Source: Atrina japonica
Taxonomy: Eukaryota > Mollusca > Bivalvia > Pterioida > Pinnidae
Assembly (NCBI GenBank): GCA_030159075.1
Contig: BROG01000548.1
Location: 143,501 to 207,500 of the forward strand
DNA length: 64,000 bases
Direction: 5' to 3'
The notes below the pieces were generated by a model that did not search any database, was not told the origin of the DNA, and saw only the letters and a program-made list of their open reading frames with translations. Shown here piece after piece: positions 1 to 14,312 of this stretch. The first letter of the stretch is position 1, and each line of letters begins with the position of its first letter. The position numbers were made by a program, and so were the translations under genes.

Positions 1-1654
1 CAATTAAGTGAAAATCGGACACAAACTGAAGGTAGATAATTTTTAGTTATCAAAAACTTAAAGTCTCCCCGATAGTTTGTAGATATTCCAGAAACAACGT
101 GTATGATACGGCGAATTTTACAATGATAGTGTGATAAGATTAGAAGAAGGATTAGTTTCGAGATAACACTTTGGATTTTAAAAAAAAATCACGGTATGCT
201 ATTCCATGGCGTCATATGAATGTAAATATACAAAAACAATTAATATGTTATGAAAATGCTGTGTGACGTAAGATCCACTGGGATTCCATCAAGAGACAAT
301 TACACACCTTACTAATATCCCTCATAAAATAAAATACGTCTGACAATTTGTGCAAATTTTTAATGTTTGCAATATTACAATGTTTTGCAAAATCGCGTGG
401 TAAATAAGTTACGACTTTTGCTTCCCAAAATAACAAAATTATTTAATTTTCAGACATGCGGCTAAGCAAAAATTGTTGTCTCATTTTGTAAATATTTAAG
501 AGATAGAGTTTAAAGATTAAATGTTACTTCAAATATTTCACTTGCGCATTATTTTGTGACTACAAACCCCTTGTATAATACCAGTAATTCTAACATGCCC
601 ACCAGGCCATGTCATTGTATTAGATTCGTATTTAACCGTCAATGTAACAAGAGTCAATTTGAAACAGAGTGTACTATACAAAGTATGCAACAGATAAAGT
701 CAACATTCGTATTATGTCTAGATGTATATTATAAGGTTCCAGCTCGTGAAACGTAAGCATATAAATAAGATTAGGGTAGACATTTGTTTAACAACATTTT
801 TCTACCTACATAATAAAAGGTCTCATGTCAGTGGCAGAGTATCTTCCTATTGTTTTCGTTTCCTTTGTGTCACTTAAATTCTTGTTTCAATCACCCGTCT
901 CCAGGTATATAAGCTAAGGTTTCATTCTTATTCCTTCTGTTTCATTTTTGCTGGAAATTTGTTCAATCTAATGCATCGAGACAAAAGGATTTAAAGCGCA
1001 TACAATCATCATAGCTTCAGTGCGTTAAATTTCTTGGGCAAATTGAAACACGAGCATGTATAAACGTAAATTGTGACATGACATCTTGTTTGTCACGAGA
1101 AGCCAGAAGATCGTATGTACTGTGTACTATCAGGGTATTTTGTGTTAACTATCTTTATAAAGTTGTGCTAATGATGTGCGCCTCAACTATCTTCTTATTG
1201 TTGATATTAATCAGAATAATAGGAATTTTTATTATAAATTAAGACTTATTAAAATCGATCATTTTTACCTCTTAGGTCGATATACAGAAACAAAAAAGAG
1301 ATGTACCAAAATTTTTAATTTCTATATATTCTGTGAAATTGCATGAGAAACCCACTTTGTCAAGTATTCACTTGCAATTGATTAATTCAACCTTACTATC
1401 AGTATATGCATAACACACTGGGTCTGGTTTCACAAAATATATATAAATATATATTCTTATGTCTGTATATAGCGCTTATTGTACATTAAGTAAAAGTAGC
1501 AAAATATCGAAATATTGTTTGTTAAATACAGGTAATGCCCCTTTAAATTTGAAATATTGCATGCTTTATATCAACGGAAACAGAAGAAATGAACAAACAA
1601 TACTGTACAGTTGATTCAAAGACAAACAAGGGTTCCTACAAATAATCCGTAAAA

Positions 1655-1815
1655 TAAAACAAGATTGAACATGATGCAATATAAAAATATCAGATATCAA
1701 AGTATAAATCTTCAGGATCCAGAGGTGGGATAAGTTGCCAGTAATCATCCCCTGTTGAGTGGTCACACCCGCTGTGAGTCCAGAGTCCAACTCAAATAAA
1801 ATAAGTGAGGAGGAA
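1655..1815 (+). mobile_element. Interspersed repeat, GGTCACACCCGC family
   Basis: Carries CAGATATCAAAGTATAAATC, CCAGAGGTGGGATAAG and GGTCACACCCGCTGTGAGTCC in family order. Non-coding; the class is unknown. The spacer present in fuller copies is absent. Confidence 0.75.
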
Positions 1816-3370
1816 ATCAAAATATCCATTATACCAAAATGTTGTGGACAGGTTTTTATCCTATCGAAATTCTGATCTGAAACACAAAGAAAAGATGAAA
1901 ACTTAGGCGAGGATAAGCTGAATGTTTAGGAAAGTCATTTCCTAAAATTATATCATAATGCAAACTACACACCAGCCGATCTGAATATGAAATGTTAGTT
2001 TATAATTATCCTGAAGTCTTTAGGTATAATTTCGTAACTCAATAGGGCTTCACGCTTTCATTAAATAATCTCGAGAGTCCCGTCGGTTTCCTATGAAATT
2101 GATCTGTCATGACCCTTTAATACCAAAGTTATGCGTCCATGATAATCCCTTTAAGTTATGCGACACTTTCCTATACTCCCATGTAATGTCGCTTATTGCC
2201 AAAGATGGGTCGATCTTATCACTCTATATTATCAGTGTGAATAAAATTTAATTTACCGACAAAATACTCTTTGAAAAATATATCTGGCAAGTTTTTAAAC
2301 ATTCATGAACCACACTGAATATATTTATGGGATTATGTTTTTGGATCATTTATATATAGCGTGCCATAGGGCTGCCTGTAGCTTCCTTTTTTAAACGGGG
2401 ACAAAGTCACTGTTGTCATTCAGAAGCTTATTATAATCAAATATCTGGCTGTAAAGTCAGCCCATACACGAGCAAGTACGGTTATGAAATGTACATAACA
2501 TGACATTGAAATCTGATCGAGTGATTGATTTATAACATGATTGTTTTTTTTTTCTTTATGATACCTTTTAAGTTATGACGGAATTCTGACATGCCCACAT
2601 TGATGTTCAAAGTATTAGTATCGGCAAACACTATGTGAGGAATTCAGTTAATATATTTGCAGCATATTAATTTCAACATTATAGTAAATATTATGTATTA
2701 ATCATACGTTTGAAAATGAAAATGTAGCCAATGTAGTAATTTTTCATTAGAGAGGCAACATATAGCTCAGGTAAATATTAGTCATTCCTTTAAGTAAAAT
2801 GATGTTTTTCAAATAAATTTGCATTCTTTTTGCCCATATATTACTTTAATTTATTAATCTCAGGGAATTTTAAAAGGCAATTTTAAATCATATCTTCAAC
2901 TTGCTACAGGCAGGAAATTTACAATAAAGACTGTATAAATCATGACTAATTACTAATGCTATAACAACTATTGTTGGAAAACCTTACAACTGACGGTCGT
3001 GAAAAAAAACCCAAAAGGAGCACCTATAAAGAACCCAAATTAACAATGCAGATATGTACGGAATGACACACTTCTAATTTATGATATCGTTAAGCACTAG
3101 CAATGCTAAACGTGTTTTAATTCAGAAACACATAGGCACTGGGTGATTCATAAACTAAAAACTAAATTACTGGTCTTGTATAAACAACTTCATTCTTTGG
3201 AAATACTTGAATATTCAAATATTATAAAACAAAAATAATTAGATATCTGAAGATAAAAAATAAGATGTCGAAATACAATCACTTACAATGTTATATTAAC
3301 AATTACTTTTACTACTGGTACCTCTACCACCATTTCCAAAACTACTGCTACGATTACTCCTTCTCCCTTT

Positions 3371-3603
<233 letters not shown>

Positions 3604-3604
<1 letters not shown>

Positions 3605-3885
3605 GCTTTATATCACACCATCTACTACCACTTCACATTTAGCTTTCACTTTATATAGGTGCTTTAGATCACACCAACTACAACTACTTCATATTTAACT
3701 TTCACTTTATATAGGTGCTTTATATCACACCAGCTACTACCACTTCACATTTAACTTTCACTTTATAAAGGTGCTTTATATCACACCAACTACAACTACT
3801 TCATATTCAACTTTCACTTTATAAAGGTGCTTTATGTCACACCAGCTACTACCACTTCACATTTAACTTTATACATGTGCTTTTT
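3604..3885. repeat. 56-bp minisatellite with alternating A/B units
   Basis: Five units begin at 3604, 3661, 3717, 3773 and 3829, each starting GCTTTATATCACACCA. Units 1, 3 and 5 carry CTACTACCACTTCAC; units 2 and 4 carry CTACAACTACTTCAT. The true period is therefore a dimer of about 112 bp. It directly abuts the TAC microsatellite. Confidence 0.93.
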
Positions 3886-4459
3886 TGTCATTCAATGCAT
3901 TGTTTTCAAATCGCACAACGGTGAAAAGATAACGTTTAAGACGACTTATGAACTCCTTGTGTAGGCTTAGTATATTTTAATCTCATTCAAAAAATTCTAA
4001 AATTATAGATATATCACCTACTCAAATTCTTTTAGGCCGATTGAATTATGGCCAACACATCAATATAATATGTATAGACCTAGATAAACCCAGAAACTAA
4101 GCTGGAAAAGTCACGATATTTGGAAAAGCCCTGCTCAAAGTTGGTATATGAAGAATAATGAAACAATGTTGTTAAGCCCTTCATTCCATTCTATCGCTGT
4201 TACAAGAGAAAACATGTACCGTAATTCACAAGCATTCGAACAAAAATGTGAAAATCGGGACACAAATACTTTTCGTAGACAAGGTATATCTTAAAGTACT
4301 GAATACTTAAGAATGATTTATTATATGATATAACCTTTGTATCTGCAGAAGTTATGGGTTATCTATATCATAATGGAGGTTAGAATTACATCGCAGAGTG
4401 CAATAGTAATGAAGGTATTTGTTGTAGTTGAAAAATGTCTTTATCACATTGTACTGCCC

Positions 4460-4676
<217 letters not shown>

Positions 4677-4807
4677 AAAACCACCGTACTTCCACAAGTA
4701 AACTGACAAACATCAGTTACGATTTCAGCGGGATGCAAAACTGTTGACAAGAGGTGAAAGAGTCTATCCTTTAAAATGCAATGTTATAATCTTTCGGTCA
4801 CTCGAAT

Positions 4808-5030
4808 GGGTTGTTGTTTAACGTCCCACTCCAAAATCTTTCACTCACATGGAGATGTCACCAAATGCCGATGAAGGGCTTCAAATTTTGGCCTATGCTC
4901 GGCACTTGAGCAGTAAGGATTCTTTAACGTACCGACACCTACCGTCGGAAAAAAGCCGGCCACCTCCACCGAGACTCGAACCCGGTTGCAAATCGAGCAC
5001 TCTACCGCTGAGTCAAAACGGCGTCTCCTC
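4808..5030 (-). mobile_element. tRNA-headed SINE, family 1
   Basis: On the minus strand the head reads GACTCAGCGGTAGAGTGC then GGTTCGAGTCTC, good matches to Pol III boxes A and B. The tail contains GAGTGGGACGTTAAACAACA. It aligns with the copy at 56738-57000 through CTCACATGGAGA, GCTCGGCACTT and CCGACACCTAC. Confidence 0.8.
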
Positions 5031-5533
5031 TAATGGGTAACTTCGATGTTATTATGTTCAGTCCATCCATTTATTTAAAACATTTATTTTGGTCCATTTT
5101 TAAAAACAAATAATCTTTAACTTCGGTATTATGTTTTTATATTGACAACCAGAGGTCGAGAGTATAAAAAAAAACCAGAATTTCTGTTAAAGCTGATTAT
5201 TTTATACTGAATTAATAGTTCGAATCGTTATCACTGTTAAAATTCTAAATGACTCAAAAGCTAAGATAGTATTCTTTTTACTGTTCTTAATCTTAGACAG
5301 ATTTTAAAATACATTTGGGTATATTGTTTTCCTTGTATGATACCATTTTTATTTCGGAATTCTAAATCTATTGAAATTCGAGCTCACCTGGTGAAGTGTT
5401 ATTGACAGAAACGATCATTTTAGCATTGGTTTTTGGACTCTTTTATGATTAAACTATAACTGATTTTATATTCATAATACTTATTAGAAATATTATTAGA
5501 TGGGAAACTATAATTTTGACATTGAAATCTTTG

Positions 5534-5538
<5 letters not shown>

Positions 5539-5581
<43 letters not shown>
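5539..5581. repeat. (GA)n microsatellite
   Basis: Pure GA repeat of about 43 bases. Confidence 0.97.
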
Positions 5582-5582
<1 letters not shown>

Positions 5583-5689
5583 ACCAAAGAGCGTTTAGAT
5601 ACTTTTACTTGTACACAGATATGTCATCAACTTTATGAAAAGTGCCTTTTTTTTACCTGTGCTATGGACTGACGCCAATGCAATGAAGG

Positions 5690-5875
5690 TTCGTTTACGT
5701 GTCCAGCATTCCGTCACATGGGGACTCATGACTTTCACTTCCTATGCCGTGACCTTGGCGAAGGAACAATCACTACCATATTTTCAAAATCTTTGGTATG
5801 AGCCAGAACCGAGGATAGATAACGGGACCTTCCGCTTAGAAGTCAGACGATATACCACTAGACCACCACAAGCGA
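5690..5875 (-). mobile_element. tRNA-headed SINE, family 2 (degraded)
   Basis: The minus-strand head TGTGGTGGTCTAGTGGTATA resembles box A, with a worn B-box region (CCTCGGTTC). The body shares ATCACTACCAT and TGGCGA-GGAA blocks with the copy at 14165-14312. The 121-codon ORF across it is not a gene. Confidence 0.6.
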
Positions 5876-6779
5876 GTTTAGTCTTGCGCAACGCTCAAGT
5901 GGACCAGACAGATGAAGAGGAAAATATATTTAGGTTGCGTGTATCATCAACATCTTTGTTAAATGGCCGGCACAGAATCCATTTAATGTCTGTGCACTAA
6001 GCGACACTACGTATAATTGGCTTGAAGTTCTTGATTGTGACTACTTTATTTATATTGAAGGGTAACTTTATCACTTACAATAATGTGTCTTGTTTCAATA
6101 AATATTTATTGTGAAATCCTAGACCTACGAAATGTTCAACTAAAAAATATCAGGTTTATTTCAGAGTGTAAATTTTTGCATTCATGATTAAATGGTGGTA
6201 TGGGGAAAGACGATACAGATCTCTTAATATAATCAGACGATGAACTCAGTATCACGACGATAGAAGATTTAAATTTGTTTTTATAATTTCGGGACTACTT
6301 GTACTTTTTGAATCTAGACTTATTTTAATGTACTTAAGTATCAAAGAAAATCTAGCTCGGTGAAATTGGAGAAATTTGGGCCAAGAATACAACAACTAGA
6401 GGAATATAGTATAAACAGGACAAAAGAACAACAATATGCATTACAGGGAATTAATGTATATCAACATATTTTGAAATTATATTGTATGAGTCTAAGAATT
6501 CAAACATTTACTAATCTGTACTTACTATGAATAGGGGCAAATATGGATTAGTTTTGTAATAACCCGAGAATAAGTGAAACAGGTCGAAATGACACGTTAA
6601 TTCTTCCTTGTTACTTTGATGAACGCTTGAAATCGTTACTAAGAAAGTTTTATTGTCGATATGGGGATCTCGTTAAACAATATGAAGTCCCCGTCTCAGG
6701 AAAATTGGAAAGCATTTTGGAGCAAGACCATATACAGTCACCCCCTTTCCCTAATTAGATCTTAACCGATAACGTCATT

Positions 6780-6985
6780 TTCAGCGAGCTTGACCCAAAA
6801 GTTCCCATGTAATATTTGTGATGGATGTGATATGCATACATGGGACGTTGACTCATTCCGGACACCTGGTCCCATCCGGTTTGAGATTCGCAATTGTTCT
6901 CATGTTGAGACCATTCGTATATCTATTTTTCGTATTCTAATGGACTTTGAGTTTCGATCATCCATTGGTACTTCTTCACTTTGAC
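6780..6985. repeat. Probable interspersed repeat fragment
   Basis: A GC-richer block (CATGGGACGTTGACTCATT, GACACCTGGTCCCATCC) that resembles repeats I recall from bivalve genomes. I have no second copy in the window, so this call is weak. Confidence 0.3.
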
Positions 6986-7070
6986 TTGTTATCTAACTCC
7001 ACTTGTTGTCTAACTCCACTTGTTGTCTAACTCCACTTCTTGTCTAACTCCACTTGTTGTCTAACTCCCC
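6986..7070. repeat. 17-bp tandem repeat, five copies
   Basis: Five exact 17-base steps of TTGTTGTCTAACTCCAC, with single-base changes in the first, fourth and fifth units. Confidence 0.93.
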
Positions 7071-8187
7071 CTCTTTGTTTTCCAATGATCAGTCTTTAAC
7101 CATCGTAAATTGTCTGACTGCTACTATAAACACTTGGGAATCGTTGCTCTCTAGGTATGTTTGTTTGATAACAAATGTGCATAGACCACTGTATCCTCCT
7201 CTGATTCTGTTTCAACATTTCAATACTCAAATATGCTCTCGCTTTGAACGCCCCAGAATCTACCCAAATCAATTTCCAGAACAATGACCATAATACTGCG
7301 GTTTCCAGTCATTTTCACATTAGAAATATACCCTCGATTCAAATACTCGTGATTTCCGTCACGTTAGATGCGAAATATTTTTGTCTTGATTATAATGATA
7401 ACAATTTGATACAAGTCACAATATAATTCTGGAACATGGAATATCATGGGTGATGGCATTACCAGATAATTACGTATGATTTCAAATAACCAGTATACAA
7501 TTAATACCATTCGTCAATTAGTATTTAAATGATAATTAGTACAGGTAAATGACCTGTTTGACGGTTCAACTCCACTGATCTGTCAATTCATATTTCACCA
7601 CCCTATTTCAATTTCAAACATTCTCTTGAATCAGTTTCTTAAAACACTTAGTATGAGTCTTTTTCGGAAACAATGTATACAAAGGACATTAAATGCTAAT
7701 GAGTATCTAATGAATCGAAAGTATAAAGAATTAACTGAATGCAAAATACTTTCAAAAAGACACGTGAGTTTGGAAGTGACTATTGTCTATGTGTTATTAT
7801 ATACCTGACTCTTCCTTGTGCCATGCACCCAGTGACGTTTAAGTATTTTGTGTTAACTCGTCACTAAAGATTTGAAGATAAATGTTGTCGTTGTAACTGT
7901 ATACTATGCTAAAAGATCAGAAAATATCATAGAAGTGTTGTGTGACCTGTACTCGAATAATATATTTATAATAAAATAATTTCACACGCCCTTTTCTGAA
8001 TATTACTGTATATTATGAAAATATTGTGAGCTGCATTTAATGCTCGTAAAATAGATACAATAAAAGTCTATACATATAACATATGCCTGTGTGAAATGAT
8101 TCACATTTTTTCAAAGTCATCCTTTATAATATATTACCATTAAATACGTTGTACTTGTCCCACATCCCATATTCAATGTATCATTTC

Positions 8188-8381
<194 letters not shown>

Positions 8382-9357
8382 CTTTTGTTTTGTTTTACTT
8401 TATCTCACATTTATTTACTGTTGTATATATAGTTTATGGACAATTTTCATGCGAAGAATTATATAGCGATTTACACTTATTTAATTTTCGACTATTGGGC
8501 AGAATTGATAAGATTTTACTTGAGCATTAAAACACCCTGCGCCTGCTAATTGATATTTTGTTCTTCCGTAAAACTATGCAGTAAATTCTAATGCTTGTAT
8601 ATGAATAGTATTTGTCTGTGTATTTTTACCATTTGAAACCAGCTACAAGTCTTTTTCGAGGTCTTGATCCAGGTTGAACTGCCTCTGTCAGACATGTTAT
8701 TTTCTTTAGATATGAACACAACCTTATTCCTGTGTTTTCATTTCTTTTTTATTTTATATATAAATTGTCGGTTGAAGCTAATAGCATAATTTGCTTCTTG
8801 GTATGTAAAGCACAGTTCACCCTTACAAAATACACAGCAATGGATACGAGTAGTCACCATTACCTGATTATTAAAACAAAACACAATGTGATAACATTGT
8901 AAATCTTTATCTTTCATACAAAAAGTAAAAATGAATGCTAAATCATTACTGATTACTTCTATATTTATTCCTTTGAATCTAATTATTTCATGGATCATTT
9001 GCTTCTGTATTTTATATCAATAAATCTTGTTTAAATTACACTTAGATAACTACATGTGTATGTTTAGCTGATATAAGAGTGTCGTCAATTTTCTATGGTT
9101 TTCTATGACGAGTAAGATAAATTTGCTTTTTACCGATCGATTTCAAAGTGTCAAGAATATATTTCAAATAGTTTCTTGATCAATGGTGATACATATATAT
9201 TTCATTTTATTTTTTTGAAACAGTATCACATTTCAAAAAGCTAAAATGGACGCTACGTATGTCCTCCTTGAATAGTTTTTGTAGTTCTTTGTCATTTATG
9301 TTTTGTTTAATGTATATATAGAATGTCTTATCTGTCATACATGAAGATTAAAACTGT

Positions 9358-9358
<1 letters not shown>

Positions 9359-9439
<81 letters not shown>
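9359..9439. repeat. (AT)n microsatellite
   Basis: About 80 bases of uninterrupted TA repeat. Confidence 0.97.
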
Positions 9440-9442
<3 letters not shown>

Positions 9443-10007
9443 TAATGTATGTCATAAACAGCGTTTTGGGGCTAAAATAAAATAAGTCTTTCTGTGTGTG
9501 ACTAGACTGACCAACCTAGAGTTCCCACATATTTTAGGCAGTTTAGACTATTTATTTTTCCCTAATAAAAGTTCTAACAAATAAGCCATTTTACATAATT
9601 TGATATTAACTTAAAATATGGCCTAACATTTTCAAATCAAATAATGATAACTTGGGATTACCAGAATAGGTCAAACTCTGTCTACACATTTTTATGACAG
9701 TCGAGAACGAGTGTAAGAAAATATCATTAACTTTGAGAATAATGGGTGTTTGATAGTAATTCATCAACGATAACAAATCAAAGGTGAATTTAGGAAATAT
9801 GTGTGACAGATCTTGATGCCCAACATAATTCCGGTTTTCTCCAAACTTTGATCCCATTAATCGTATTTACTTTCTTCTAGGTTGTGAATGATGAAATAAA
9901 AATCGAAATATTATTATTGTCTATTTTTTCTTTCAACTACCAAATGCATCAAATAAGGGATTTTGTTCATAGGTGTTTGTCCATTGATGTGTATATATCG
10001 TAGATAT

Positions 10008-10078
10008 CCGGAAGATTTATACTTTGGTTTATGAGATATCTATATACCATATCTCAGATACCTAAGTATAAATCAAAA
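10008..10078. repeat. Imperfect inverted repeat made of element ends
   Basis: ATTTATACTTTGGTTTATGAG on the left faces ATTTATACTTAGGTATCTGAG on the opposite strand at the right. The same end sequence occurs in the GGTCACACCCGCCGTG repeat family (for example ATACTTTGGTATCTGAG at 57912-57930), so this looks like two family ends head to head. Confidence 0.7.
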
Positions 10079-10119
10079 GAATGTTCAGGGCATAGATACA
10101 AATTAAAAATGGACAAGCT

Positions 10120-10270
10120 ATACTTTTTTTTTACTACTTTTACTACTTGCACTTGATGTACACTACTATACACAGACACAAAACAATCTTACATCCCTAT
10201 GTATTTTGTGAAAATAAGGCCAGGTTAAGTGTGGTATTCAGATATAAATAGTAAGATTGATTTAATTGTT
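10120..10270. repeat. Interspersed repeat related to 51550-51690
   Basis: It shares ACTACTTTTACT, CACTTGATGT, ATTTTGTGAAAATAA and CAGGT blocks in the same order with the sequence at 51550-51690. Confidence 0.7.
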
Positions 10271-10706
10271 TTACCATCTAAGTAGTAACAAGGGGGAAAT
10301 TGGAAACAAACACAGCTAGATATATTTCAGATGAAGGAATAATCAATATCTGCATTCGTAGAAGTTTTCCTTCCACCGATTTCGCCCGGTATTGAACTTA
10401 CCAACTTTTAGATATGCTTGCCATGTTAATTATTTTTCATTGGGTCGTACACATCCAGCTAATTTTTAAATTAGCTTCTAACTGTACAGTAACAAACCCT
10501 ACTATTTTGTAAATAAACAAGTCTTCAGACATCATTGATAACCAATGCTAAAATAAACAATGAAGTTTGTTCAGCTGAATTTCAAGTTTAACAAGATCTA
10601 TATCTATAGTCAATGGAATATATTCACAAAGATATATGTTAATGTTTATGATTCGTACGAAATATGCTGAAACAAAATTCTGGGATGTTTCAAGGTCATC
10701 GGATCA

Positions 10707-10811
<105 letters not shown>

Positions 10812-11514
10812 ACTTAGATGTTCGTTCTAGATAGATCTTAGAAATAAACATCGGGTTACAATAAATGAGATCTGTATAACTATTTTATTGATATTTATCG
10901 TGGAAATGAGGGATTAAAGATCTAACATACATGTACGAATTCAACTCAAGGGGGATCAGAAAATGAAAGTAAATATTACTTATTACTTAATGGTTTTAGT
11001 AACTTATATCAAATTTGTACTATTTAATTTACCCATGGAAAGACAGTGATTCGTTTTGAAAGAAAACAAGAATGAATGTCAGAAATGATCTATTGTCAAA
11101 GAAAACAAATACAGAATGTTCCAGGTATCGTGATAGGATCGCGTTGTAAGCATCAGGAATTTAGTTAAATGCTTTTCAAGGTCAATTTACCCCATTCTTA
11201 TTTTAGATGGCTAATCACTTGCGCATTGTAAATCAGCAGTGTGAGAAGAGTGAGATAGGTTTGTTTACGTCTTTTAACTTTCTATGCTGTAGGTTGGAGC
11301 ACAGTAAGGATAAGATTGCATACGTTCGAAATACCTGTTCACGTAATCATTAACGAAAATATTAATACCGCCCTAACAATTACATCATATTTTTATAAAC
11401 TGTAATTTTTTTATGTAGAGTAGGTAGTTGTTCAAAATCAATTTTTTTTTTACATTTTTTTCACCGGAGTTAACTTGAATGATTTATGGAATGCTATCCA
11501 TATTCAACTTTTAA

Positions 11515-11555
11515 TTAAATTATAAAAATCTCAGATACCAAAGTATCGATCTTCA

Positions 11556-11646
<91 letters not shown>

Positions 11647-11651
11647 CACAT

Positions 11652-11715
<64 letters not shown>

Positions 11716-11830
11716 GTGGTGAATATTAGACAAACACGGGATCAGGTGTCATGGAGGAGTAATTGTCCCTTGTTGACCGGTCACATCCGCCGTGAGTCAA
11801 AGTCAAATGAATAAAGTGAGGAACAAGTTT
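11515..11830 (+). mobile_element. Interspersed repeat of the same family, with internal (AT)n
   Basis: Left part TCTCAGATACCAAAGTAT, then an (AT)n tract with CATACACACA interruptions at 11559-11712, then TGGTGAATATTAGACAAACA, GATCAGGTGTCATGGAGGAG and GGTCACATCCGCCGTGAGTC. The microsatellite sits where other copies have CCAGGATACATATACAAAT, suggesting it grew inside the element. Confidence 0.8.
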
Positions 11831-12159
11831 GCTTAAGACAGAAAGAGGACATTTATAAAATTTAAGCGTACTGAAACAATTATCGTTTTTAAAATCGTCA
11901 ATATAATTAGTTTTTAAGTCCATGATACTGTTAATGATGTAACCGCTGATTGTAATCTTTCACTTTAAAACTTAGCATAAGAGCGCCCGGATCGCAAATA
12001 GATGAATGAATTAATGTCACGGGTTAACACGTAAAGGAATCATTACCTTTATAAATTATTACTTTAATATATTTCAACTTTTAAAACTTATTGTTTATTA
12101 TGTCAGATGCCACATTTTACAATATTTCAATTATTCAGTGTTGATTAGGTTGTAACAGT

Positions 12160-12335
12160 GTACGTCAAAACCCCATTACAGTAAACCCGGGGAAAACCCT
12201 ACTTCAAGTTAAGTGGCAAATGTTTACACATAGGTAGCTATTGTTCCAGGGAGGTTCGAAATCGCACTGACTGTATTTAACATGTTTTTTTATCTAAAAC
12301 GCGAATCCCGAACAACTCGGCCACAAGGGTAATTG
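12160..12335 (-). mobile_element. Degraded SINE remnant
   Basis: CGGCCACAAGGGTAA at the right end and GGTTCGAAATCG inside resemble parts of the family-3 SINE. Worn; low certainty. Confidence 0.3.
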
Positions 12336-12988
12336 CTGAACTCAGTAAATACGAACTAATTTATGCTATCCAACAACACATATCAACTCAGTCCACAATG
12401 TTCTCGTCAAGTTTACGTGATGTCGTAAATTTAAATCCCAAAAAGGAAAGAGCTGATACTCAACACATTGTGGTTGTTACTAACGATGCACTTACTGTCA
12501 AAGTCTGTGAACTTCGGTATGAATCTAATATATAAACTTGTAACTATTCTCGTTCAGTTAACGATCTTTATACTTGCGGCACATTTTGGACATGAATAAT
12601 GGACTTTCTCAAGACAATAAAAAACAAACAAATTGTTCGTTTATAGAAAAGTAATCACAGCCGATTTCCGCAAAAATAAGGCGCGTTATTGTTTACGCCT
12701 GTTTTGTTTTCGTATTGGCCGACTAAGACATTATTTCACAGTAAAGGCCGAGTGTTATTAATATTGGCGGACTTTCCCGATGTTGACCGAGATCGTGGAT
12801 GATACGAATTGTACGAACCATTTTCTATGTATTACGGCAAACCATACACAGTTAATTAATGATTACCAATAATACGTGTATATGTCAACAAAGAAACAAC
12901 GTAGACATATGTCATTTTCACAGTAAGGTCAAGATGACTATGGTCGTATCTAAATGACCAATATTTGGAATTTGGAATGGACAACACG

Positions 12989-13125
<137 letters not shown>

Positions 13126-14164
13126 CCTAAATATGTGAAGTATCATAATACGTTATGTGCATTCTTTCATGCAATACAGAAAATAACAAAGCCACTCCTT
13201 CATGTGAATGATTAGAGTGTTTCTACATTTAATATGAAGGGTCTAAAAATGAAAAGCTGCATTTAAGAAATCTCAAGATTTTATCGTTTGTTTGAATGTA
13301 TTATTTCCTGCATAGGAACATACCTCGGATATCTATTCTTGTCAAGGCAGATCTGTCATTTCAGAATTATTTCACAAGAATTTACGTCATTTCGGAATTA
13401 ATGTAACGTGCATGTTTTGTATATTATCTTGGTTAGACATTGCCCAATGATTTAGTGAGGAGAGTCTTACCTCCTTTTTATATTGTTTTTAAGTTACTGA
13501 AATGAATACTATTCGACCAATCAGATCAGGTTTTAAACCGTAATTGCAAAAAAAAAAAATGAAAGAAAAAATAACTCTGAATGAGCAAGCTTTTAAATGG
13601 TAAAAAATCCTAGTAGATAGTTTCACAAAATATTACACTTCATTAGTTAACACTGACTTTGGCTTTTGGAAACCATCGTTAGTTTTAATTTAGGATTTAG
13701 AACGTATTCCGGGCGGGACAGACTCTCCAAGCCGCACCATAACAACCGATCAAATATTTTTGTAACACCAGTATATATCTGGTATGTAATTAGGTATTGC
13801 CTACAAAACACTTAAACCATATGCTCTTCACAACTTGTACACCAAAAACAATCAGCTGTAGTTTGTTTACATGACGTAATAACACCACCTTACCCAACAT
13901 AGATCTGTATCTCCTTACGTGGATGCATGGACCTCTCAAACCTGTACGCTGTTCCCTAGTAAATGAGTATCTAGTATAAACTTTTGTATTTTTATTTTAA
14001 ATGTTCATCCTGTCAAGAATGTTTCTTTGTATGAAGATGCCACTAGCTCTATATGAAGTGCCCAAAATTTCGATCTGTATTAAAGGTTAACAGATATATA
14101 GAAAAAATTCCTTCAGGTGCCACGCACGTGATCTCCTTTTTAATTACGATCCATAAAATTGTTG

Positions 14165-14312
14165 AATTTACTGTGTATACCGAGATACTGGCGATGGAAT
14201 ATTCACTACCATTTTGACAAGTCGTCGGTATCACCCGTTACCGGGAATCGAACATGGTATATTCTGCTTGCGAGTCAAGCGCTCTAACACTAGACCACCA
14301 CAAGACGTCACT
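14165..14312 (-). mobile_element. tRNA-headed SINE, family 2
   Basis: The minus-strand head GTGGTGGTCTAGTGTTAGAG matches box A and ATGTTCGATTCCC matches box B. The body aligns with 5690-5875. Confidence 0.8.

Noticed and set aside
5635..6000. 121-codon plus-strand ORF
   Set aside because: It lies over a tRNA-headed SINE and its codons reflect the SINE, not a protein family.
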